Positions 37,256 through 49,671 of a DNA stretch of 64,000 nt are shown one piece after another. The stretch's first letter is position 1; the number at the start of each line of letters is the position of its first letter. The stretch is from positions 62,001 through 126,000 of the forward strand of contig CAJNOI010000038.1 in assembly GCA_905250115.1 (NCBI GenBank), written 5' to 3'. The notes under the pieces are model-generated. The model was not told the DNA's origin. It saw only the letters and a program-made list of their open reading frames with translations, and did not search any database. The DNA is from Adineta steineri. Its lineage: Eukaryota; Rotifera; Eurotatoria; Adinetida; Adinetidae. Made by a program: the position numbers and the translations under genes.

Positions 37256-39605
37256 TTATCTTAATTTAAAAAAATTTGGTGCAGAAAAAAGTGTAATATA
37301 ACTAAATATTGATGTCATTATCGTAAATAAAACAAGACATAAACGATCAATAACCATAGCTGAAAATTTCCAATCTTCTGATATATCATCCTCTTCATCT
37401 TCTTGTTTAACATGACCTGTAAGAAATTGAAGTTCGGATATAATTGTACGTATTTCAGCACGAAATACACGCATATCACGAGGAAGTAAAACATCATTAG
37501 GTTCATGATGATGATTAGGATTTTTACATTTAGCTTGTTGACGTGGAATAACATGATTTAATACAGTTATTGGTAACGTATTACTTGTATTATTAGTATA
37601 TGGTTGATCATTAAGACATGTTACATTAGCTAATAGAGATTTTGATGAATCAGCTAGTAATGGTGTTGGAAGACATTTATAACTACTTGTTGTACTATTT
37701 TGTCGTTCCATTGAACGAGTATGTCGACGACGAATTGCTCTCCAAGTTAGATCATGACCTGGACGATTCATCCATAACAACCATGCCAAATACTGATTAA
37801 TATATACTGAAATCTAAACAAAAAAAAGATTCTTTTCTAAATAAAAATGATATTTTTAATTATTAATCTTTTACCCAATTAGGCATTGTATGATTTTTAG
37901 CATTACGATGATGAAAACCAAGTACCAAAACAGTAGCAACAACGGACATTGAACACATACACATAACAGTAGCAAAATACATAACAATAGTTGGTAATGC
38001 AGTTGAACTAGCTGGTATAATGCCTGAGATTAATAAACTAAACATAACAATGGAAAGAAGAATTGTTATTTCTACAAATAAGATATAAGAATAAAAATCA
38101 ATATTTAATCAAAAAGAACAGTTTGTTCCTACGTAATGTTAATTTTTCACCACTATCTGGCGGAAGAAGAAAGCCAAGTATAGTCATAAAACTAATAAGA
38201 ACACATGGTACTAAATAAAATAAATAGATTAATATATTCTTTTTTTTTCAAAAAGTAAAATTATTTTGATGAGAAAAGAAAAAAAAAACACCTATTGATT
38301 TACGATTATTCTTTATCAATTCATACATATATATTTAAAATAAATAATTTGTGCACTGAAGCAATAAATAAAGATAATTGAAATATTCAATGTATATTAT
38401 TTTTTCATCAAGAAAGCTTATTTAGAAAAAAAATACCCATTTTTTTGTTTTACTATAAAAATATTTAAGAATAAAAAAAAACTTTCAATCAATTTACCAA
38501 CAATATTTACTACATAATAAAGTGTACGTCGACGTATGCGAATAGTAAAAAGAACAAATGGATATACAGTTGGACAACATTCATAAGCAAATGCATTTCT
38601 TACTGCAGTAAAATCTATACAATAAATGAATAAGAAAACCTACTTATGAAATTTTAAATGAAATACTTAATAAATCCCATTCAGCATTTTTAACATATGC
38701 ATCTGATTGACCTTGATCACCTTCAGAAGTTAAATTAACACCTATTTCGATATAAAAAAATATTTTTTGTTTTTTATAATCTATTTCATTACTCACCACT
38801 TTCATCAAATGACCATGAACCAAATTTTAAAGTACAATTTTGTTCGTCCTAAAACAAGTCATCAATAAAAATACATCAAATTTAGAAAACTTACAAATGG
38901 AAATGAAGCAATATTAAATGGACATATTGATTTCAAAATACCAGGTGGAGCAAAAAGTATACTACCATTATATTGTACAACTAAATTTGTTTTCATTGTA
39001 CCTTCAAAATTATCATCAGCACTTTAAAAAAAAAAATTTCGAAATTTCATTTATTTCATTTTTATTTTTACCTATTGTAAAGATAAATATCTGGTGTCCA
39101 AACACGTACACTAGGCACACGTATTGCCTGAATACCACCAAAATCTTCTGGTTTCCATTGTAAATTATAATCATGCCATACCTAATTAATTAAATTATAT
39201 TGATAAATAAACAGAAATTATTTTCAATTTATATACATACAAGAACTAACCAACCACTAATAACAAGAATTTCATTTTTTTCATCCTGTTTTCATAATAG
39301 AGATCGAAATCGAATAGAATTTTTGTAGATTGAAAAAAAAAAAGATCTTACAAAATCAATAATTTGCTGAAGTGCTAAACTCATTGTAACTGTTAATGTA
39401 GCTGTATCATTAAAAACAGGTCGTTCAAGTGGATCATATTTATTTTCTTCAAATAAATAATGTAATAAACGTCGTTGATCTGGACCTCCAACTATTTTTT
39501 TTGATAGACATATTATTTTTCTATATATATAGATTATAACTTACTTATTAATTTGAATAAATAAAATAATAAAAGAAAATATTTTGTTTTATTGTAATAT
39601 AACAT
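37256..39605 (-). CDS. nicotinic acetylcholine receptor alpha-type subunit
   Basis: About eleven exons from the ATG at 39605 (hydrophobic N-terminus [12 protein letters not shown]) to the stop at 37256. The ligand-binding domain has [21 protein letters not shown], and a Cys loop with 13 residues between cysteines ([15 protein letters not shown]). YECCPTVYP carries the vicinal Cys pair of loop C that marks alpha subunits. The membrane part has TM1 ([18 protein letters not shown]), TM2 beginning GEKLTLEITILLS with a cation-type glutamate, TM3, a long cytoplasmic loop, and TM4 near the C-terminus. It should be a pentameric ligand-gated cation channel subunit. The signal peptide is short and the first intron falls right after it, so an extra 5' exon is possible. 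Confidence 0.92.
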
Positions 39606-41444
39606 TCGTAGTAAAAAAAAAGTAATAATGAACTAGTAGCGACTTTGACAAATCGATGTTTCTTTCAATTATTTGTCAGATTATTATGTTGTTTATATGT
39701 ATGTGAAAATGTAAGAGACAAACGAAGTGCAACAGCTGTAATGTTCTTCCAAGTAGAAAAAAGATACAGAACAGAATGAAAATATATGATTTCACTCTTT
39801 TGGTTCGATTCTTGGTTGACAATGACATTTAGTATGCATGTATTGGAATGGTGGCAATGTGTTAATTGAAAAATCATTTAGCCAAAACCAATCTATAAGT
39901 AACTTCATGTTGTTCTTTGGTCTATAGAATTGGAAAAAAAACAGCATCATTGACAACTATAGATACAAAAAAATAGGGCTATGCTCTGCTTATTAGCATA
40001 AGATAATCGACCATTTGTGATGCTGTCAACTGTGAATGCCATTTGAAATGAGATAGAAAAAAAACAAGGCTAATTAACAAAGGAATTTGTTCGAACTATA
40101 ACTATCTAACATATAATGATCATCATAAACGTATATGCATTCGAAATACATAACAAAGTAAATCAATTGTATATATCATTTACAAATATCGTTTGATATT
40201 CGCTAAATGGAAAGTTGCATTGTAGAAAAGTATTTTATATAGATAAATATCTTGTAAACAAGAAAATTGATCGAACATGCATATTTATCCAGTCAGAAAT
40301 AATAATAAAAGAACAGACAAGGATATCGTTTTTTTGTTATGTTATTGTTTTGTTTTTTAGAAAACATAATTTTTATGTTGAAGCAAAAACTAGTTAAACA
40401 GTTTTATTGTTTAATAACGAAAAAAAATCAACTATAAATGGCACATAGCAAATCTTCGAATGAAGTTTTAATGAACTAAATAAATAATAAAAAAAAATAC
40501 AAAATTTATTTAATCAATAAACATACAAATGTAAATCGAACAGATGATTTATGAATGTTTATGTTCCAATTCATTCTTTTTTTTTACTATAACTTCATTG
40601 TTTTGTAAGATTTGATTGAGTGTTTTTTGTATTATTTATTTTCTGGAAGCTAAAAACATAAAAGAAAGTAAATAAAAAGTAATGCATCATCATCGTATAC
40701 TTGATAAGATGCTATTGTCATAAATAGAACAAATATTAGTTCAAAATTCAGTATGAGATTTCTTTCTTTATATTTACATCAAATATAAGCTTTTTACACA
40801 TGTAAACATTTATTTCATATTTTTTGTATAAGATTCTATTTTATAGACATTAAATAATTTAATTATGAATCAGTTTTGACAGAAGGAAGTTTGGCTCTGA
40901 TTTAATATATATATATGTATTATTGAAAAATACATGAATTAACTATATATTTAGAATAACTCTAACTATTTCATATTCATTGATTTAAAGTCACTTGCAT
41001 TACTTATTACATACTACATATCGATGTCATCCAATAATGTCAACGTACTCTGTATATCCTTTAGCCACTGTATTTGTTTAATGTATGGATTATGATATCT
41101 GTCATCACATAGAATGGTGTCCTTTGGTAGAACCGTCTGGAATTGTAATTCAAAATTTAGACAACTGACATTTACTTTTTTCATTAGAAAACTGTCAATA
41201 AGATGAGATAGTAAAGATGTAGGGCGAAATGATACCTATATTTAGACTGATTTGTTATTTTCAAAAGAAAATAAACATTGGTTGATTGAAATTTTCATTC
41301 AACCTTTACGGCCGGATATTGGCAAACGACAACATTTTGCCAACATCGTCTTAGGATTTATCTTAGATCGATGAGATATGGTTCATGAAGCGATTCGATA
41401 ATTAACTAGATGTATTTTGGGGCAATCCAGTTACTAGTGGTTAA
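39606..41444. other. intergenic region, nothing recognised
   Basis: About 1.8 kb, AT-rich. No supported genes, RNA genes or repeats. If CASC3 has further 3' exons they would lie near 41300-41440. Confidence 0.4.
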
Positions 41445-43302
41445 TTAAATTTTAGAAAAGAATATTTTTTTAACCTGTTGAGAAATAGACATTTGTGAAA
41501 GATTCACTGGAACATATCGTGATTGTTGTTGTTGTTGTTGTTGTTGATAAAACATTTGAGGTGTTATGATTTGTTGTGGAAGAAATGATATTGGAGGTGA
41601 TGGTGCTTGAGGCCAATCATCTGAATTATTTTCGAAAGAAATTAAATTAGAAAAGAAAATTCTATGAAATACTTTGTTCAAGTTTATTAGAACGTTGATC
41701 TTGATAATGTTGTAGTTGTGATGAGAGTGTTTGTTGTTGATTATAATTTGTCATACTATTACGCATATTTGAATATCGTTTAGGACGATCATTATTTGTT
41801 ATATCAGATGAAAGATTTGAAGGTGGTTTTTCTAAATAGAAGAAAAATATTTATAATAAATTTTAATTTTAATTTACGTTGAAATTGTTGTTTTTGTATA
41901 AGAGTTCGATTATTATTATTATTATTTGTTTGAAAACGAGGTGGTAAAGTATTTTTATTTTCATATAATTCATATTTTTTAGAATCTTGTTGATTTTTTC
42001 TTGTATGATTATAATATTCATTATTATCTTTAAATCTATCATTTCCATTAATTTGTTCACTGAATCGTTTTTGATCATTACGATTAAAATTAGTATTGAT
42101 TTTCGATCCATTTTCTTGTTCTTGAAATTGACTATTTTTAAAATCTCTTCGACGATGAAATGTTCGTTCATCAATCTGTAATGGATTATTATCATGTCGT
42201 TGTTGACGAGATGTTACTTGTGCTTCTTTAGAAGTAGTAGTAGTCATATCTTTATTGTAACCAGTACGATTATATGATAATGGACGATTGTAATCTTTCA
42301 AGTCGAAACTATTTATTGGAACTTTAGGTGAGTTATTATAATTGTCATGAGAAAGTCGTTGACGGTAACTACTGGTATATCGTTGTGGTTGTTGATAACC
42401 AGTATATCTTTTATAAGGTCGAGATATAAAATTATTTGAACGAGGTTGTTCACCATTACTATTATAACTACGTCTAAATAATACATTTCAAAATAATTCA
42501 AATAATTTCAATTAAAACTAACTCATAATGATTGCCATTGTAATTTTGTAATGAATGTCGTGATTTTGATTTTTGTTCATCTTGATAAAAAAGATCATGT
42601 TGCCATTTACCATCTGAATCTTTATAAAACCGATTATCATTTCTTAATATACATTCATTAAAAATTTTATAGGTAAAAGAAATTTCTTTCATCTTACTGT
42701 TTTGGTCGATCATTTTCACTCAATGTTCTATCATCATGTTCATAAAATTTTCCTTTACGAGGAATATAAGCTGGACTTTGAGTATTATTATCATCGTCAA
42801 GTATTTCCTTAGGTTTATCCGATTTTTTACTATCACCAATTACTTTTGGTACATTTTGATGATCATCATCATCATCATCTTCGTAACCTTCGGAATGTTC
42901 ATCATCTTGACGTTTTTGATTTATACGTCTCGGTTTAATATTTATATGTAATTCATCATTATTCTTAGTTTTCTAAGATGATCAACAAATGAAAATAAAA
43001 TAATCTTATGTTTTTTTTTACTTTCGAAAGATTTTTCTTAGAAATAGATGTTTCTTCTTCTTCTTCATCATCATCTTCTAAATCTTCATATTCATCGTCT
43101 GTTGTTTTTCCCGATTCTGATTCATTTTCTAATATTACTGTTTTTTCGTCGGTTATGGAAATCATATTTGATTCATCTGATAAAAAATTCAAAATGATTT
43201 AATCATAGAATTAGTCATTTTACCATTTGTTAATGATGTTTCTTCTTGTTGTTGATCATTTTTATTAATTATAATTTCACATACTTGACTTGATTCTGAC
43301 AT
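41445..43302 (-). CDS. CASC3: CASC3/Barentsz exon-junction-complex protein
   Basis: A multi-exon gene starting at MSESSQVCEIII (43302). An acidic N-terminal part (EYEDLEDDDEEEEE) leads to a Btz/SELOR region split over two exons: AYIPRKGKFYEHDDR, then DGKWQHDLFYQDEQKSKSR. These match the paired segments of CASC3 that wrap eIF4A3 and stimulate its RNA clamping in the exon junction complex. The C-terminal half is Asn/Gln/Arg-rich and disordered, with a polyglutamine run (near 41525-41545). The end is uncertain: the last frame stops at 41445, but a GTTAAA donor just after SISQQ could splice to another exon. It is head-to-head with the SPATA4-like gene, 289 bp apart, likely sharing a promoter region. 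Confidence 0.8.
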
Positions 43303-43591
43303 TTTTAAAGCAAAATTCAAGGTACTATTACGAAGTGGTGATATCGAACTTGGTAAAACATGAATAATGAACCAATCAAATATCAAATGTTTGAATATTA
43401 AAATATTCTTTTCAATTTTTTATACTTAGATTTAATATAAACATTTATTTCTATTATGAATTTATATTTATTCGACTATATCGATAGATTTTGATTGGTA
43501 AAAGAAGGTCGTATCTTAGCAACGGACATACATATGGAAATAAGACAACAGTTTATCTTCTATATTCAGAAAACAAATTTTTTTATTCATC

Positions 43592-44699
43592 ATGGTTGCT
43601 CGAACATCACGTGAAGTTCTCCGGTGGTATGAAAGTCTCTATCTTACTTATCCAATCGTTGTACCAAAATGGTACGTTACATTCTTTTGTAAACACTTCA
43701 AATAACAAATACATCACTTCACATTCACTTACTAGGATGCTCTTGGCAGCTATATTAAATAATTTTTTTTTTATTTATTTACAGGGATTTATCAAATGGA
43801 TATACATATGCAGAAATTCTACATGTTTATTATCCTGATGATATAAATATGTTAAATTTTGTCAATGGACGTTCATTAAATTCTCGTTTATTAAATTGGG
43901 CACTTATTAAAAAGTTTTTAAAAAAGAAAAATCTTTCGATTTCAAATGATTTTATTGATGCAACATTACATGGAAAAGATGGAGGAGCTGAAGAATTACT
44001 TGAACAAACATATGAATTATTAACAAATAAAAAGTAAAGAATAGAATTAACGAAATATAATTTTATTTAATCTGATATTTTAGAGCATATAGCGATGCAA
44101 CATATGAACGTGATAATCATTTTACTGATCATCCATATGAACAAAGCTTAAATTATTATCAACGATCACATATATCGAAATTAATAAAGAATAATTTAAA
44201 AATTTCCGAATTAATTACTGATCCATCCTATGCTCATCAAGAGAAAAAAATTGATATGATTCGTGATCAATTAAAAATTGATCGAGAAAATATTCGTATT
44301 GATAATCCTGAAAGATTTGATTTAAAACGAACAATAACTGAACGATGTTTACGAAAACCTCTTCAATCAAATGCAAATGCTCAAGATTGGTATGTGAAAA
44401 CATTTAGTGCTCGTTCACGTTCAGCAACTGCAAAATCGAATAAAACAAATAGTATGACACCACAATCACGACAAATGTCAGCTAATATTTCAAAACAAAA
44501 TTCAAGATTACAATCTTATAATAGTAAGTAAATATGAATTATGAAATAAAAATATCTATATGTTGTTTTTTGTTTATCATTAGAAAAAGGAATAATTCAT
44601 CCAAATGAAGAAAATACACTTTATAAAGAAATTATTTTAAAACAACATTCAATACCCTTAAGTGATCTTATACAAAAAAGTGAATCGGAAAGTTTGTGA
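43592..44699 (+). CDS. SPATA4-like calponin-homology (CH-like) protein
   Basis: Four exons (43592-43671, 43785-44033, 44084-44523, 44584-44699) give 294 residues. The first ~105 residues form a CH-like domain: SREVLRWYESLYLTYPI, WDLSNGYTYAEILHVYYPDD, NWALIKKFLKKKN, DATLHGKDGGAEELLEQTYELL. This matches SPATA4 and related ciliary CH-like proteins that bind microtubules. The rest is basic and disordered with a Ser/Lys/Arg-rich patch. A TATATTCAG site about 25 bp before the ATG could be a trans-splice acceptor. Orthology to SPATA4 is by eye but the domain is clear. Confidence 0.83.
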
Positions 44700-44901
44700 A
44701 CTTTGTGTGTTTTTTTTTATTCTTCTAATAAAAATAAAAAGGAATATGATTGACAGAAAGAAAGAACGAGAAGTTTCGATGAGTCATCGTCTTGTTATAG
44801 AAACAGACAGAAAGGGTACTGAGTGCAAATATGAACTATATATTATTGTATAATTCCACAAAGAGTCAGTTTATGTATCGTTGAAAGTTTGAACATAAAA
44901 A

Positions 44902-45730
44902 ATGGCATCTGCAATTCGTCATTTAATATTACTTGGTGATAGTATTTTTGATAATGGTTCATATGTTCGAGGTCAACCTGCTATAATCGATCAACTGAAA
45001 TCGAAGGTCGAGGAACATGGTTGGAATGCAACGTTAGTTGCTGTTGATGGACATGTTCTTTCACATGTAACGGATCAAATCAAAAGAATTCCTAAAGATG
45101 CTACACATCTATTCGTTTCCATTGGTAATATTCATATAAAATTTTATTGAATAGGATTGAATTTGTTGATTTGATTTTCAGGTGGAAATAATGCACTATC
45201 TTATATGCATCATTTACATGAATCAGTTAGTAATGTTGGTGAAGCATTGATAGTACTTAGTAAAATAAAAAGCAAATTTGAAAAAGTAAAAAGTACATTC
45301 ATATAATTATTTCATCTAAAGAATTATTTTCTTAGGATTATATCACTATGTTACAAAAATTGATCTCATTAAAACTTCCTGTAACAACATGTACTATATA
45401 TAATCCACGTTTTACTAATTCACATGAACAAATAATGTGTGAAACAGGTTTATCTGCTTTAAATGATGTTATTGTTACTCAATCAACAAAAGTATATATA
45501 TACATATTTATATATAAATTGATGTACTCTCCGTTGTCTTTTTATTTTAGTTTGGAATTCCAGTTATTGATTTAAAAACAATATTTAATGATCCAAATGA
45601 TTATGCGAATTCTATTGAACCTGGTGTTCAAGGTGGAGCAAAAATTGTTGAAAATATTTTATATATTGTCAATCATCATCGATTTAATGAAAATATTTGT
45701 TCTATATATGCTAAAATAAATGATAAATAA
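44902..45730 (+). CDS. SGNH/GDSL-hydrolase-like protein
   Basis: Four exons (44902-45124, 45182-45285, 45336-45491, 45551-45730) give about 220 residues. Block I is HLILLGDSIFDNG with the nucleophile Ser. Block III is SIGGNNALSY with the oxyanion Asn. The C-terminal block, normally Asp-x-x-His, reads NDYANSIEPGVQGGAKIVENI here, with Gln where the catalytic His is expected, so activity is uncertain. The family cleaves ester bonds on lipids or sugars. No signal peptide is visible (start MASAIRHLILLGDS), so a cytosolic protein is likely. It runs in the same direction as the SPATA4-like gene, 202 bp downstream. Confidence 0.82.
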
Positions 45731-45847
45731 AAAAAAAGAATCTTTTTTTTGTATGTATTTATTTCTAATCAAATAAACGAGCTTAATTAATGGTTTTTTT
45801 TTCTTCTATAAAATGATGAAATGTCTTTTTTTGTTTATATTTGATTT

Positions 45848-46198
45848 TTAATGTGATACTGATTTAATTGAACCATCTTCAGTAACTTCAAATTGCCATT
45901 CGTGTTTTGGTGATTTAACACCTTCAAATGGAGCTGATAATTCTTGTATTGTAGCACCCTCTGATTTAACAGTTAATTTTTGAATGAATTTACGTTGTTC
46001 ATTATCACCAACATGATGAGTTTTTTCTTTAATAGATTGTGAACCACCTTTAGGTACAATTACGGTAACATGTTCGCCATGACTAGCATCTGAACCAGCA
46101 TATTCAACTTCAACAACAATATCATTGTTACTTGAATTTTTTAATGTTGCTGAATAAACATGGCTTGGAGCCCGGAGTCCGCACATTTGAGATGTCAT
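45848..46198 (-). CDS. unrecognised 116-residue protein
   Basis: A single exon from the ATG at 46198 to the stop at 45848, preceded by TATCTATTGTAG about 10 bp upstream, a probable trans-splice acceptor. The protein looks all-beta and soluble (VYSATLKNSSNNDIVVEVEY, HVTVIVPKGGSQSI, HEWQFEVTEDGSIKSV), like a small immunoglobulin- or C2-like sandwich. It has no signal peptide and one Cys (MCGLRAPSH). I recognise no family. The codon use and frame length support a real gene. It is convergent with the SGNH-like gene, 117 bp between stops. Confidence 0.7.
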   Translation of the reverse strand: MTSQMCGLRAPSHVYSATLKNSSNNDIVVEVEYAGSDASHGEHVTVIVPKGGSQSIKEKTHHVGDNEQRKFIQKLTVKSEGATIQELSAPFEGVKSPKHEWQFEVTEDGSIKSVSH

Positions 46199-46494
46199 AA
46201 TTATATTCTACAATAGATAAAAGATAAATGTAAAAAAAGAGAGAAAACTACCAACCAACCTGTAATTGAAGTAAGAAGAAGTGAGTGAAAGAAAGAAAAT
46301 GTAATATACATGTGCTTATATAGAGGCAATGATAAGAATATGGCCTCTGCACTCAAGATAAATAATGCAAATAAACACCTATTTACATACTCAAAAGGTG
46401 ATTCACACATGGTTCGTTTTAATATGATAAAAAAAATCGAGAAAGAAATATGATCTTCTAGAGATTCTTATTCATTTCTGATAGTATATTTTAG

Positions 46495-46594
46495 NNNNNN
46501 NNNNNNNNNNNNNNNNNNNNNNNNNNNNNNNNNNNNNNNNNNNNNNNNNNNNNNNNNNNNNNNNNNNNNNNNNNNNNNNNNNNNNNNNNNNNNN
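46495..46594. other. assembly gap (100 N)
   Basis: Exactly 100 N, a common placeholder for a gap of unknown size. It lies at the inner junction of the right arm, near the loop of the foldback inside the hAT-like element, so the far end of that element and the true junction are missing. Confidence 0.99.
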
Positions 46595-47530
46595 TTTGTC
46601 TCAGGCAAATGTCAATCAAAATCAATTTTTTGCTCGAACTACTAATCGATTTTAATTCCAATTCATTGTAATAATCAAGGAAGTTTTGATCTTTTCGATT
46701 ATTTTTGATTAAAAATCGATTAAAAACGTATGACTGTAACAGATTTTTAAGCATTTTTCAATGGTTTTTCTCGGCAAAGTTTTTTAGATAAGAATGCCGA
46801 CTAGACAAAGTCAGACTATGTCTTTTTAAAGTAAAAAACAAAAGACTGACAATAGTTCTGAGTATACATAAGCAAAAATTAGATGTATTTCATTTGAAAT
46901 ACATCCGTTCTGATTTTATCTTAAAAAACTAAAGTTAAAAGACTTTTTGAACACGAATAATTTAATTTTTCTTCATCTATTTTTTGACTATTTTCAAACA
47001 GTATTTCCGTATTACACTTTCAGTTCATGTTTTCGTTTAAAAGAATAAAGCATCATGTAGCTATTAAATTTCAGCAATGCCTAAAGTCAACAAGAAAGAC
47101 TTAACGATTAACAGTTAAAAAGATCTTCGTCTAATTTGCTCGGGGGCGCAGAATCTTCCGTAAAAATGAAAAATTTCCGCGAACGCAGAAAAATCAATCA
47201 AAAGTTTCTCTCAGTATTGAAATAAAATAAAGGTTTTTTTTATATATTTTTGTTAAATAAATGAAAAGAGAGAAGAGACTACGATATGTTTAAAATATAC
47301 TATCCTAATGAACATATCAGATCATTTACGTATCAAATAATATTTTCATCTAAATAATTTCTTTATTATTTTCCCACAGAAAAAATTTCAAAGTCAATAA
47401 TTTTTCAAAATTTTCCCCGAACGCGCGTTCGCGCAGAGGAGCATATTTTGCTCTCCTAAATTTACTACCTTGAGTAATTCGTTTGAAAAACTGAGCCTAC
47501 TCTAGAATGAAACCATTCCGCCGCCTATAA
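46595..47530. mobile_element. hAT-like element, right-arm copy (cut by gap)
   Basis: Reverse-complement match to 10325-11171. The end TCCGCCGCCTATA (47518-47530) and flank ATATCATG (47531-47538) match the left copy's terminus and target duplication. The other end is lost in the N gap. Relative to the left copy it has an extra ~88 bp (about 46861-46949) that includes a small palindrome (GATGTATTTC-ATTT-GAAATACATC). Confidence 0.82.
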
Positions 47531-47784
47531 TATCATGAAATATATATTTTTAGTGTGATTTTGTTACTCAAGTATGTATGTAAGCGATGTGCCACCAAAG
47601 CAATACATTAGAATTACTTCCCCTAGAAAATTTAACTTGCGCCGCTTATAACTATATTTTGATTGGTTCAAAAAAAACATTTTCGTTCCTCCGTATTTTA
47701 CCCAGGTCTGATTTTAATGCAATCAGAAAAGACTAACTGTCTAGATAAGAGAAAGAAAACATTTGATTTCATTTTGTTTCTTAG

Positions 47785-49548
47785 ATGGTTGTTCCAATAG
47801 ATGATTCCACGACGAAAAAACAATGGATCCACCTTCGTCGTATCCTTGAACGAGCTGGACCTTTTAAAGATCCAAATTTTGAACCATCTACTGAGGTTTT
47901 ATTATCGATATTATTGCATAATATTCTGAAATTTTATTAATTTCAGCTTTTATCAGCAATTGAATCGGTGAAAATTTTAATTATTGGTGCTGGTGGTCTT
48001 GGTTGTGAATTATTAAAAGATTTGGCTCTTATGGGTTTTTGTCAAATCGATATCATCGATATGGATACAATTGATTTAGCAAATTTAAATCGTCAATTTT
48101 TATTTACGTAAATAAATACAACGAATATTTATGTAAAAATTCTTTTTTTTACTTTTCAAGTAAAGCTGATATTGGTAAATCAAAAGCTGAAGTTGCTGCA
48201 AAATTTATTATGAATCGTATTCCAAATTGTAATGTTACACCGTATGTGAAATAATTTATAATATTCATGGAAAAACGTTTGTTTTTCTTCAGACATATGA
48301 ATAAAATTCAAGATTTTGATGCATCATTTTATTCAGGTAAAATTAATTTCTATTGATTATTTATATATTTATATGATATTTTTATAAATAGAATTTCGAA
48401 TTATTGTATGTGGCCTAGATTCTGTTGTAGCCCGTCGATGGATTAACAGTATGCTAGTAAGTTTTAGGGAAAAAAAAGCAGGGTGATTATTTCAAATAAA
48501 ATTTTTCATATTAGGTTAGTATGCTTCAATATGATGAAGATAATCAATTAATACCAAGTTCAATCATACCTATGATTGATGGAGGAACTGAAGGATTTAA
48601 AGGAAATGCACGAGTTATAATGCATGGTTTCACTAGTTGCATTGAATGTACTTTGGATTTATTTCCTCCTCAAGTTAATTTTCCTCAATGTACAATTGCA
48701 AATAATCCACGTTTACCCGAACATTGTGTTGAATGGGTTACAAGTATTCTTTGGCCAAAAGAAAAACCATTTGGTCAAGATATTAAAATCGATGGTGATA
48801 ATGTTGAACATATCCAATGGATAGTTGAACATGCAACAAAACGAGCTAATGATCATAATATAACTGGTATTAATTTTCGATTTACACAAGGTGTTGTTAA
48901 ACGTATTATACCCGCTGTTGCATCAACAAATGCAGTTATTGCATCTATTTGTGCAACCGAAGTCTTTAAATTAGCATCGTCGTATGTAGACAAATATTGT
49001 CAATAGATATATTATATTATATTTTTTTTGTCCCGAATAGATCTGTCATGCTTATGAATAATTATACAATGTTTAATGATATTGAAGGAATATATATGCT
49101 TACATATCCACCGGAAAAGAAAGAAGATTGTCCAATATGTTCAAATGTTCCTATACGTATTCAAATGAGTGAAACATCGAAATTTCAAGAATTTATCGAT
49201 TTACTTATAGAAAAATAGTAAGAACCAAAAAAAACGCTATTTGATATATTTTGATTGTTTTTCTTTAGTCACTTAATTGCTCCATTAATTTATACAGAAA
49301 TCAATGGAAATTCAAAAACGTTATATATGACAAGTACAGAACAAATGAGTGAAGCAACAAAACCTCATCTTAAAATGACATTACAAGGTAGAAATTTGTT
49401 ATTGAAAATCTTTTAACTTAATTTTTCTTGTTAAGAACTTGGATTAACCAATGGTGCAGAACTATTAGTCGGTGATCCAGCACGAGCATCATCAATGCGT
49501 GTGATTCTTACATTAACTAGTTCAATGGAAACCTCAACTGCAAAATAA
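47785..49548 (+). CDS. UBA3: NEDD8-activating enzyme E1 catalytic subunit (right copy)
   Basis: Nine exons (47785-47895, 47947-48107, 48161-48241, 48293-48336, 48392-48456, 48515-48981, 49041-49217, 49269-49387, 49436-49548) give 445 residues. All key parts are kept: [10 protein letters not shown] nucleotide loop, NLNRQFLF, the catalytic Cys in [13 protein letters not shown], and the ubiquitin-fold C-terminus ending METSTAK. A CTAACTG branch-like sequence and TTTCTTAG directly abut the ATG, so a trans-spliced leader would join straight onto the start codon. It is intact, with only a few residue changes from the left copy (for example Ile5 for Thr5, and Met for Leu in IIPMIDGG). Confidence 0.95.
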
Positions 49549-49671
49549 ATACATAAAATGACAGTTTTTACATATATATTTTTTTATTATGATATTAAAA
49601 ATCAAGAAACAAAATTTATGTGCTAACCGAAATCTAACAATCATTTTTATTCTATTCTAGATGCATATGGC

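Noticed and set aside
46595-46754. Open frame on the minus strand running into the N gap
   Set aside because: It is AT-rich foldback sequence of the hAT-like element, and its left counterpart has no coding features.
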